A stretch of DNA of 64,000 nt from Nepenthes gracilis (Eukaryota; Streptophyta; Magnoliopsida; Caryophyllales; Nepenthaceae): positions 14,430,830 through 14,494,829 of the forward strand of contig BSYO01000008.1 in NCBI GenBank assembly GCA_033239525.1, given 5' to 3'. This document shows, in pieces, positions 43,401-53,165 of the stretch. The stretch's first letter is position 1. Each line of letters opens with the position of its first letter. The position numbers and the translations under genes were made by a program. The notes under the pieces were generated by a model. The model was given only the letters and a program-made list of their open reading frames with translations, was not told the DNA's origin and ran no database searches.

Positions 43401-45889
43401 ATTAGGTTTTCGACTAGTTTAAACTCTATAAACATTAATTATGCCATTTTAATGAACCGACAATATGCCATAAAATTGGTACTAAAATTCTTTTTGAAAA
43501 TTTAATCGATTTAGCCCAAGGAAAGGTAAGTGTCACTAAACCGGTCAGAATGCATCGGGATGCAAATTTTGGCACCAAAATCAGTATATAACTTTGAATT
43601 GGGCAAGTATAAAATTAGAAAATTTATATGAACCAATCCATAATTATGTACTGATTCTGAAAATATAAGTGGAATAATTCTTTATAGTGATTTGACCACT
43701 TAATAGGCTCTAAAATTGAACACTGCCATTGAACCGGTCATTAGACCAGTTTGATAGTTTTGTTAAATTTGGGTGAATTGGCCGAAAAATAATTGATAAA
43801 CCGATCACGTATGATATGTTAAGATAGTAAACTAATTAAATATCAAGTGAATTAGCCCATCATTGTGTGAACCGGCTGTTGAAAGTAAAAACTGAATCAA
43901 TTTCAGTAAACCAGCTTAATTTCAGCTTGTGACTTAAATAAGTAAACCAGTTTATATATGCCCTTTTAAAATATTAAACCGCTCACTTAATATATAAATA
44001 ACGGTGAACCGACTCACGTGATAAAACCAACAAAATATTATTAAAGGCCGAACTGGTCCATGAACCAACTTTATGATTGAACCGGTTTAGAAAAATTCAA
44101 TTGGACCAAATCGGTTAGTGAATCGGTAAAATTATAAAATTTTTGGATCGAAAGCCGAATAATATGTTGTCTAAAAATTTAGTCAGCACATATAAAAATT
44201 TATATGAACTTATTTTTATGATACATTTTATCATGATTTTGTTATGAATATATATAATATATTATATATAGGTAAAAGCTAATATGATATTATAAAAATA
44301 TGAATTTTCTTTAAGATGAAAAAATTAAGAAAAAGAAGTAAGAATAAGTATAAGGGCTTCCACTATAAAATTTTAAGAAGTAAGAAAACTGAACCAAGGA
44401 TTTATTTCAATGGATAGTATACTTCGACATTTTTTAATATATTATAGTGGACGATCGTTATCTAATTTAGTATCGTTATATAATGTTGGCCTGGTCTACT
44501 GAGATTATAGATAGTACTACCCACCTCAAGGTGCAAAAAGAAGTTAGGCTTTAAATTTTGTGGGCTAAACACAATCGACCCACCTCAGGGTGTAAAATAA
44601 GGTTATGCCTTTAATTGTATGGATCGAACACATCGGGCTTTAATCGATCGCTCATTTAGTTGGTAAGGCCTATTAGCCCTAATTCTTCAAGATGCGTAAG
44701 ATAAGAATATGTTGGCAAGTAAAAAACATATACATGCAAGAAAAAGAAAATTAATTGCATTATGAAAATTATTCTGAAAATATATATGTATTTTTACATG
44801 TATCACGACTCTTATTCCTCTTTATGATGTATTTTTGATAAAAATATACATATTTTTTATTATTATATTCTTACTAAGTATTTAGCTCACTCTTACTATT
44901 TTTATTACCTTTCAAACACTTTATAGTAGTTTATGCCCGGTGAACAAAAATAAAGAAGAAATATTAGTTGTGCTGTAAATAGTAATGATATTACTAGTTT
45001 AGTTTAAGTGTTGATGTATGAAATTGTAAATTTTATAAGTATACCAAGAATTTATGTATTTTAATTTAGAAGTTTGTTTATCAATTTTATATGGTTATTT
45101 TATAAGTTTCGACCGAATTTAATAAGATGAGTTTAGGATTTTAGTTGATATCTTTTCTTATTACAAAACTAATATCATGTTATTGTGGAACGAATGTCAG
45201 AGCCATTAATGATATTTTTGGATACTGTGTATTATGATTTATTGTGATGTATGGATAATTATAAGATAAGCACACATTCTTTCAATTATAATAAGCAATA
45301 TTGTTGAGCAAAAACGATAACACATATGAATGATATTAATAATGAATATAAGAACACGGGACGTGTATATTTAGTGCATCATTAGGTTTTAAACACTTGC
45401 TTTGCATTATTGCGATTCCTGTTTGGTCTTGGTCTGCCTCAACTTGCTTAGTTCGTGGTCTTTGTATTGATATGAGTCTTAAACTAACACTATTTGAACT
45501 GAAACTAAATCTGTTTGTATTTCTTTGTCCTACGTTACTGACAATTATCTGTATATGAACTGATTGATTCCCGGGAATAAAATCTTAGACAAACTCTATT
45601 GTTATGTGGGCAGTTGTGCCATTATTTACTGGTATTTTCCATTACTCTGTTGCAGTAGAGATGCCGACGCACCTGCTACATCCGAATGGCCTTATTACTC
45701 CTTTGCTGATGCTCTATTCTGCCTTTTTAAGGAAGGATCTCGGTTGGAACTTTTCATAATTCTTTCTCATTTTTTCCCCCCTGGCAAAATAATTTGGCTT
45801 CATTTATCTGATGCCTTTTCAAATTTACATAATCCAAATTAAAAGATCAAAGCACTTCAAGGCCCTTGCTCTCTGAGAGGAGCAACTAA
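40421..45889. other. Intergenic region between convergent genes, AT-rich, probably old LTR sequence
   Basis: 3' ends of both genes face this 5.5-kb stretch. From about 41876 to 45200 it is very AT-rich. A region at about 43530-44130 has recurrent AACCGG(T) words, and 44521-44638 has two 59-bp copies. The composition and a TGTAAGGATC start near 41876 are compatible with a long chromovirus LTR, but no end or target duplication was fixed. No coding sequence was recognised. Confidence 0.45.
44521..44638. repeat. Two-copy 59-bp tandem repeat
   Basis: CCACCTCAAGGTGCAAAA at 44521 and CCACCTCAGGGTGTAAAA at 44580. Each copy opens with the small palindrome CACCT-CA-AGGTG (imperfect in the second copy) and continues with alignable sequence. 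Confidence 0.75.
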
Positions 45890-46313
45890 CTAGCTTGGAG
45901 GATCTGAAACGATTTGAGGGTAAGGGAGGGTAGCAATGTAGTTATGAGCCACGGTTCCAACCCAGAGCGTCCCGTTCACCTCTCTCACTTCGCTCACCAG
46001 CTTCATCACCGCTCCCTCTCGGTCCTCAAGAACTTGAACGATGTCTCCGTTTTCACTGAAGAGTGAGATCACCGTGTACATTCTCATGCCCATCAACCTG
46101 GCCAATAAGCTCATCGGAAACGGCAAACGGAAGTAGATGCTCCTCATCCATGGATTGTGAGTCAATACTTGTTGTGCGGCCGTTCGACAACAGTCTATCG
46201 CAACCCAAAATTCACCCCTTTCGTTTAATCTCACGTTGTCAGGAAATCCTGGTAAATCGGCCACAACCTCTACCACTCCCGACTTGGCACCCTCTAGCCA
46301 AAGTTTCATCAGC
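45890..46313 (-). CDS. SSL exon 4 and stop
   Basis: 424 nt (start and end given on the - strand: 46313 to 45890), acceptor TACAG|GCTGATG, stop TAG at 45892-45890. It encodes the C-terminal blades. Confidence 0.85.
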
Positions 46314-48255
46314 CTGTACATGCCCATGGACAAGTCAACATATCTGACGTTCTATTTCAACCTGGTTTTTGATTGTTTGCTGGGCGGAAGGAAATACAGT
46401 GGCAATAAAAAATATATATCACTAAAAATATAATAAATATAATAAAATATTATACCACTTGGCTTGAAGATGGGTCAACAATTTATTTCCTTTCGTATTT
46501 TGCATGCAATAAATAAGCCATTCCACTTATACTGTCATGATTAATTCATGACCGGTTAAAGAAAAATTAGGTTAAAGAACTGTAGAATTTCATAAGTGAA
46601 TTCTTCTCCTGACAAGCTTTAATTTAAAAGAAAAAAATCGCCTTTGATTTGCGTGGATGGTGGCAAGAAGCAAAAAAAAAAAAAAAAAAATTAAGACCTG
46701 GTGTATTGAAATAAGACCTGCAGTTAGTGGTTTCAGTGAATAGGAGGAAGCTCTGGTCCCTTGATAGCTGAACCCCGTTTGGAAAAGACAGGCCATCCAA
46801 GACAACCTGCGTTTCTTTTGTAGTCTTATCATATCTTAGAAGTCTGCCGGTTGCTTCTCCTTCTAATAATATCAGAAAATGGTTCCTGCCATTTATTAGT
46901 AATTCGAATGTTAGGTACGCATCAACCATTACACACTAACCAATGTTAAAATTTTTTTTTTTTAAAAAAGATTGATATTCACCCCAAATTGTATAAATGG
47001 CTATTGTCATTAGTGGCATTGCGTTATGCATTAGCAAATTGAACTGCACAACTTTCAATTAGAAATAAGATTGTTAGAAATTATTCTCTCCATTAAGCAA
47101 TCCTTATGTTTAATGTTATATGTTATGTTATATTTTAAAAGCCACGTATATGACTCTTGTCTCATGGAGTTGTTTATGAAAGAATATAAAGGCTAGTTTT
47201 ATTTTTATTTTTTTTTAATTTACTATATCAATTTTATTTTAATAATAGCTTTACACTATGTATGTAAGATTTATCATACTTTATATCACGTGAGATACAT
47301 ATAATTTAGTACTTCAAAATATACATTGACTTCTCATTGTTAGACAAAAATATTAAGTTCAATTAGATTCAATCTCCGCAATAATTTAACTAACAAAACG
47401 ATTCAAGTTCGTAATTTGTATACTCACACTCTATTATATCTGGCGCTAGTATCTGTGAAGAAAACCGATCCATTCTTATGTATGTCAAGATCGTTAGCAA
47501 ATAGTATTTCTTTGCCGTCTGCATGAGTTGTTAGACGAGTTGCAAGGCCTCCCTCGGGCCCGACAACTAGGAGTCCATAGTATGCATCTGCAATGTAGAG
47601 GTCGCCGCTCTCTCTATCAAACCTTAGCCCGAGGGGCCGGCCGCAATGCTGCTCCACCTTCCATTGCAAGTATGTTGTTGACTCAACTCCTCTGGCACAC
47701 AATTCTTCTGACCTTTCATCACTTGCATTATCATTAGCACGCTAGTACATATTTATACATATATATGATTTAATAAGTTTACAGTAAAATCTCAGAAAGT
47801 ATATAGAAAAATTATAAATAGAATTTATATTTTTTGTTTTTCAAAAAAAAAAAAAAAAACAGAGAGAGAGAGAGCACATCTCACCAGCTTGGAGTGACGA
47901 TAGCGAAGGTTTCCCACCCGGCAGTGTGCCCCGTCCACCTCACAATGCGACCATCAGCCAGACCAGTATACGGCCCTCGTCCTAAGTTGTCGAACTCCAA
48001 GGACTCCGGCCCGAAAACTTCATCGACGAACTCCAATTTTCCGAGGCCCAGCCGACTCTCATTGTCTCTGGGCCAATTTTCCATAACTTGTTTGTAGGGT
48101 GCGATGACATGCTTGACAGGCTTGAATCGATGCCCTCCGACCGGACCCATTTCAAATGGGTCCATCAGAATAAACCCCAAAGCCAGACCAACTGCTAGCA
48201 GAACCGGATGCTGATGGGCCAGTCCATGATCCTTTCCGTGTGTTTTCTTCTCCAT
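45890..48255 (-). CDS. Strictosidine-synthase-like (SSL) protein, adipocyte plasma membrane-associated protein-like, complete
   Basis: Exons (- strand) 48255-47885, 47721-47428, 46885-46718 and 46313-45890 give 1257 nt and 418 residues with no internal stop; all junctions keep phase 2. The ATG at 48255 (MEKKTHGKDHG) precedes a hydrophobic signal-anchor at residues about 16-30 (VLLAVGLALGFIL). Family blocks follow: GPESLEFD, GRPLGLRFDRESGDLYIADAY, LEGEATGRLLRYD, FPNGVQLSRD, LPGFPDNVR, LWVGTVAHNYIA. It is a six-bladed beta-propeller of the Str_synth family, probably in the secretory system or vacuole. Two cysteines (132, 150) sit where the family has a disulphide. By alignment from memory, the catalytic His307 and Glu309 of strictosidine synthase correspond to Leu383 and Ser385, so strictosidine-forming activity is not expected. 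The true substrate is unknown. Confidence 0.88.
46718..46885 (-). CDS. SSL exon 3
   Basis: 168 nt, acceptor GGCAG|GAACC, donor TGCAG|GTCTTA. The donor is weak, and CAGGTCTTA recurs about 20 bp further on; only the first keeps phase with exon 4. Confidence 0.82.
47428..47721 (-). CDS. SSL exon 2
   Basis: 294 nt, acceptor GCAAG|TGATG, donor AGAGT|GTGAGT. It encodes SEELCARGVESTTYLQWKVE through FFTDTSARYNRV. This acceptor is the one that keeps frame with exon 1; the nearby GGTCAG acceptor does not. Confidence 0.85.
47885..48255 (-). CDS. SSL exon 1
   Basis: 371 nt, from the ATG to the donor AGCTG|GTGAGA (phase 2). It encodes the signal-anchor and first propeller blade. An upstream in-frame ATG at 48303 (MILPHSLLLPP) is possible, but the chosen start gives the usual length. 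Confidence 0.85.
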
Positions 48256-49686
48256 TGAGTAGTCACAGAGGGGAGGGAGGAGGAGAGAGTGAGGGAGGAT
48301 CAACGAGAGGGTCTATCATGATATGATTTGGTTCATATGTTATAAGACTCGGGATGACATGCATTATCTGTGATAGACTTGCTTAGTTATGAGTAGGTAA
48401 TATCTGGTTGTCCATCATTTTGGTACGTGTTTTGAGCAGTGTTCCTACTCCTATTAACTAAAAATTTGAGTTTGCATTGTCAAATTAAATTTTCAGGTCA
48501 AACACAATAAATTTGGAGTAAGGATTATTCGTTGAACGATTCTGTATCATTTGTCAGTGCTCCGTACCCTTCTCCGCTCCCTGCGTGTCGTTCAGGCGGG
48601 CTAACCAACAGGAGAACAGGACCTGTTCGGCTTTTGCAAGCTCTCACGGTTGTGGCAATGGCCACCAGGGCTCAACACAGCGTAAGGGAGCAAGTATGCC
48701 GAATCTGATTTGCCTTCGTCCATGATTTCAGAGCCTTCTTCCTAACCTCAAAACTTTTCTTGGCCTCAAAAGAGGTGGCCATGAGCATCCATTTAGCTTC
48801 CTGTCCATGGTAAAACCAAGCTCAAAAAGTGACTGATTAGGTCAATCATCTCTTAAACATGTGTTTTCGAACGGATGAGTATGTTAGCACCAAAAAAGAG
48901 TTGCCTGGATAGCTCATACCTCATTGTACTGCTCGCCAGATAATTCATGTTTAGTGGATCTAGATGGAGCAGTGATCCATCTTCTCATATTATCTCTATA
49001 ACTAGTTGGGCATGGAAGATAACATATAGCACCTGGCTTCTACACTGTCCTCCTTCCACTAACGATAAATGGCTTTGTCCTCATCTATGGCATCCTCAGT
49101 AGGAGCAGCGGAAAAAATTATATGCTCCTCAAAAGAACAAGGGCAATTTGAAGGGATAGGCAATAGTTAAAGTTTGGTCAAACCAAACGTGTAGCTTTTA
49201 CTTTATTTTCAGAAGATTAATTCACTACAAACTGAAAATAGAAATATTACAATATAAGGAGATTAAGTAGTACCTCTCATTGTTATATCAATCCCACATC
49301 TTTCTATGTAACATGTTAGCATAACAATTCATGGTACTATATAGTACTTGCTAATTGCATTTGTTATGTACCTCTTGATCGGGTTTTACTTCTAAAAATA
49401 GATAGCCTTAAGGAGCTCAACAAACGATGTTTTCTCAATTAAACTAAATCCATTATTCTAATTGAGTAACAATGAAGAAGGTAACTAAGCCCCAAGATTG
49501 CATGGTAAATTTGCAAATATAGAGAATACATGAAGAAGGTAATTGATCCGTACATAAGTTCAGGAAGAAAACCCATCCCAAAAGGATGTCCTATGGGGGG
49601 AAAGTCCCCAAATTTATAAGTTAAAAATTTGGTCTCAAGCTTTCTAATGTAGGACATGCATCAACTCCTGTATTTTACCATATTTG
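48256..49686. other. Upstream region of the SSL gene, nothing else recognised
   Basis: It contains the presumed promoter of the SSL gene, read leftward. I could not fix a TATA box or start site and saw no coding similarity in 48540-49440. Confidence 0.4.
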
Positions 49687-49777
49687 TGTTGGGTCTGGTA
49701 ACTCCCTTATGGGTAACCCAACAAATTGGTTTGTCATCGGAGGATTTGAGTAGAACAAATCAGGAGAATTAATTCTG

Positions 49778-50125
49778 GTCAACGGGACGTTGATCGGAGG
49801 AGAACAATGGACAATCAACGGAGATTGACCGGCGGATGGCCAACCATAGATTTCTGTCAACAGGAGGTTAACCGTCTTAGGGTTGCAGGAGTACTGCTGG
49901 ATGGCAGACGGGCAACAGAAGACGGTCAATGGGAGGTTGACTGGATGACACTGAAGACGGTTAACGGCGAGGTTGACCAGATGAAAGCAGAGGACGGTCA
50001 ACGGGGGTTGACCGAATAAATGCTGAAGACGATCAACGAATAGTTGACCGGCTGAGCAACTAGGCCTTGGAAATTGTGAAAAGTGGCAGCTGGCAGTGGA
50101 CAGATGTCTTTTCAGGATTGGTCAA
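49778..50125 (+). promoter_or_regulatory. Cluster of ten W-box cores (TTGAC/GTCAA) in LTR A
   Basis: Cores start at 49778, 49825, 49856, 49925, 49937, 49973, 49997, 50008, 50044 and 50121, several as facing GGTCAAC...GTTGACC pairs. TTGAC is the core of WRKY binding sites. The cluster lies 160-510 bp upstream of a TATA box. Confidence 0.55.
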
Positions 50126-50288
50126 CAGGCTGGCAATTGGGCTGCAGAGCACGCGTCTGCACAGTGCAGAGCATGCGTCGTTTGCAGGGCATGGGCCAGC
50201 ACGAAGCTTGGGAAATGGTGAAGACGTGGCACCTATTATCTGTAAGAGGACCAGCTGGGCAGATAGAATTAGGTGGAGCCAGGACGTC

Positions 50289-50295
50289 TATATAT
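50289..50295 (+). promoter_or_regulatory. TATA box of LTR A
   Basis: TATATAT right after the palindrome GACGTC (50283-50288). The same arrangement occurs in LTR B at 51782-51789 (TATATATA). Confidence 0.55.
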
Positions 50296-50742
50296 GAGCA
50301 CCAGGAGCTTCAAGAGTAGTGGGCCCAGAGTGGTGACGGGGCAAGTGTGGGAGACAACATCAGGGGCGCTGTGCGCTGGCCGCTGTGTGCGGGGGTAAAA
50401 TGATAGAGGAGTGTACCACCAGTGAGAGAGAGAAGAAAGAAAAAAAAAGTAAAAGAGATGAGTGTTTCCTATTTACTCCAGAGAGGTTTTTCTTTGTCAT
50501 TCTCGGGTGTGTAGTGAATACTCTATCTCGAAAATTTGTGTAACCATTTTATATAGTGGATCCATTGGTGGACTTAGTGTCCCGTATTTTTTTCCTTTAG
50601 TTGAGAAGGGATTTTCACGTAAAAAATGCTGTATATCTCTTATGTTTATTGTTCCTACTATATGGTGACTGACGATGATCAGGGTTCAGGTATTTCGCTG
50701 TTGCCGGATCAGGTGGATCTGAGTCATTTGAACCCCAACAAG

Positions 50743-50753
50743 TGGTATCAGAG
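50743..50753 (+). other. Primer-binding site after LTR A
   Basis: TGGTATCAGAG, initiator-Met-tRNA type. The second copy is at 52271-52281 after LTR B. Confidence 0.85.
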
Positions 50754-51000
50754 ATAGTTGAGATCGGCCCAGGCCCGGAAAGGGCTGCTTACGAAGGATA
50801 ATGACTCGAAAGGGCTACCTGCGGAGGTGCTGATCTTCTGCCATAGTGGAGTGAAGTGTCGCAAGGGGAAGCCGCTAAGTGAAGTGCCACAGAAGTAGAG
50901 TCGCCGAGGTCTGTGGCAGTCAAAGTATATCTGGTGTCATTGTGGAAAAGTTTGCTATTTAGTGTGGAACTGGATGGAATTGTAAAAAGTATAGCGGAGT

Positions 51001-51155
51001 CAACAGGGCCAAGAGTGAAGCTGAGTAAGGCCAAGGGTGGAGCTGTGCAAGACCAAGGGTAGAGCTAAGCATGGCTAAATGCAGAGCCAGCAAGGCCAAT
51101 GGTATAGCTAGTAGGACCATGGACGGAGCCAGTAGGGTTAATGGTGGAACTGATG
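51001..51155 (+). repeat. Degenerate minisatellite in internal region 1
   Basis: Repeated AAGGCCAA-GG-TGGAGCTG-like units of roughly 20-27 bp. A matching stretch lies at about 52530-52680 in internal region 2. Confidence 0.55.
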
Positions 51156-51250
51156 CCGGGATCCCAGTTGAGGGGAAGCTACCGGAAGGCAGGCGATGAC
51201 AGTCGCCGGATAAGGCGAAGGTGTTCCCCACAAGGTTGTGAGGGAAAGTC

Positions 51251-52268
51251 TGTTGGGTCTGGTCACTCCATTGTGGGTAACCCAATAAATTGATTTGTCA
51301 TCGGAGGATTTGAGGAGAATAAATCCGGAGAACTGATTCCGTTCAACGAAATGTTGACCGGAGGAGAACAGTGGACAGTCAATAGAGATCGATGAGCGGA
51401 TGGCCAACCGGAGATTTCGATCAACAGGAGGTTGATCGTCTTAGGGTGGCAGGAGTATTGCTGGATGGCGGACGGGCAATAGAAGACGGTCAACGGGAGT
51501 TGACAGAATAAATGCTAAAGACAGTCAACGAGAAGTTGACCGGGCCGAGCAATCGGGCCTGAGATCGCGGAAAAGTGACAAATGGGCGGTGGGATGATGT
51601 CTTTCCAGGATTAGTCGACAGGCTGACAGTTGGGCTGCAGAGTACGCGTCTGCATAGTGCAGAGCATGCATTGTTTGTAGGGCATGGGCCCGCAGGAAGC
51701 TCGAAAACTATTGAAGACGTGGCACGTATTATCTGCAAGATGACCAGTTGGGCAGATGAAATTAGGTGGAGTCAGGACGTCTATATATAAGTACCAGGAG
51801 CTTCAGGAACAGTGGGCCCAGAGTGGTGACCGGGCTGGTGTGGGAGACAACACCAGGGGTGCTGTACGCCGGCCGCTGCGTGCGAGGGTGAAATGACAGG
51901 TTACCGTTTCACCAACACTTGTAAAATGAGAGAGGAATGTACCATCAGTGAGAGAGAGCAGAAAGAAAAACAGAGAGTAAAAGAGAGGAGTGTTTTCTAT
52001 TTACGCTGGAGAGGTTTTTCTTTGTTATTCTCGAGTGTGTAGTGGATACTCCATCTCGGGGGTTTGTGTAACCATTTTACATAGTGGATCCATTGGTGGA
52101 TTTTGTGTTCCGTAATTTTTTTCCTTAATTGAGAAAGGATTTTTACGTAAAAAATGTTATATATCTCTTATATTTCTTGTTCATACTATATGGTGGCTGA
52201 CGATGACTGGGGTTCAGGTATTCCGCTGCTACCGGATCAGGTGGATTCGGGTCATTCGAACCTCAACA
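51251..52268 (+). repeat. LTR B of the tandem short element (1018 bp)
   Basis: Closely similar to LTR A; six W-box cores at 51354-51540. It contains about 35 bp (CCGTTTCACCAACACTTG area near 51905) that LTR A lacks. Confidence 0.85.
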
Positions 52269-52796
52269 AGTGGTATCAGAGATAGTTGAGATCGGCTCAG
52301 GCCCGGAAAGGGTTGCTTACGGAGAATACTGACTCGAAAGAGCTACCTGTGGAGGTGCTGACCTATTGCCAGAGTGGAGTGAAGCGTCGCAAGGGGAAGC
52401 CGCCGAGTGAAGTGCCGCAGAAGTAGAGCCACCGAGGTCTGTGGCGGTCCAAGTATATCTAATGTCATTGTGGAAGAGTTTACTATTTAGTGTGGAATTG
52501 GATGGAATTATAAAAAGTACAGCGGAGTCAACAGGGCCAAGAGTGAAGCTGAGTAAGGCCAAGGGTGGAGCTGTACAAGACCAAGGGTAGAGTTGAGTAG
52601 GGCTAAGTGTAGAACCAACAAGGCCAATGGTGGAGCCAGCAGAACCATTGGCGTAGCCAGCAGGGCTAAGGTTGGAATTGACGCCGGGATCCCAATTGAG
52701 GGGAAGCTGCTAGAAGGTAGGCGATGACAGTCGCCGAATAAAGGCGAATGTGTTCCCTACAAGGTCGTGAGAGGAAGTTTGTTGGGTCTGGTCACT

Positions 52797-53165
52797 AGGA
52801 AATAGAAGATATTTTTCCCTTGTCTACTAACTCTCTCTCTCTCTCTCTCTCTCTTTCACTCTACACCCCTACCCGCTTTCCTCTCGATCTCTCCCTCTTT
52901 CCCTCAGTCTGCTTCTTTCTCCTCTGCTCTCACTCTCGCTTTCTCTCTGGTTCCTTTGCTTAAACTCCACTCTCCGCAGCAATCGTCACTTCACGTCTAT
53001 GATTACCCGATATAGCCATAAAGCACGTATCAGACAGTGTCTCATGGAAGCTCACGGGTGATGGAAATTCAATACCATCTTTTCTTGGTGCATCTTCCAG
53101 CCTATTGGCCTCAGAGTACTGTGGGGCAAATGGGTGTGGTATTCTGCACATTATATACCATCTAG
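52797..53165. repeat. Copy of the retrotransposon/LINE junction found at about 61050-61415
   Basis: 52797-53032 matches the end of the LTR at 60736-61290. It is followed by the same GACAG target sequence and about 130 bp of the same LINE sequence (TCATGGAAGCTC, GGAAATTCAATACCATCT, GCATCTTCCAGCCTATTGG). It abuts the cut third LTR of the tandem array. Confidence 0.82.

Larger units (their letters stand above)
49687..50740 (+). repeat. LTR A of the tandem short element (1054 bp)
   Basis: TGTTGGGTCTGG...CCCAACA. It has about 70 bp not present in LTR B within the GTTGAC-rich zone. Open frames inside (49807-50019, 50067-50319) are not genes. Confidence 0.85.
49687..52796 (+). mobile_element. Tandem array of a short non-autonomous LTR element (LTR-internal-LTR-internal-LTR stub)
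   Basis: LTR A is 49687-50740, internal 1 is 50741-51250, LTR B is 51251-52268, internal 2 is 52269-52779, and a third LTR (52780-52796) is cut after 17 bases. LTRs open TGTTGGG and close CCCAACA (A) or CTCAACA (B). Each internal region starts two bases later with TGGTATCAGAG. The internal regions, about 510 bp, carry no gag or pol, so this is a TRIM/short-LARD-type element that depends on another element's proteins. Confidence 0.85.

Noticed and set aside
45890..48255. Annotation as true strictosidine synthase
   Set aside because: The catalytic positions are not conserved and the block pattern is that of the broad plant SSL family.
49807..50319. Open frames of 70-78 codons on both strands, repeated near 51.3-51.8 kb
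   Set aside because: They are LTR sequence of the tandem short element; both copies change frame relative to each other.
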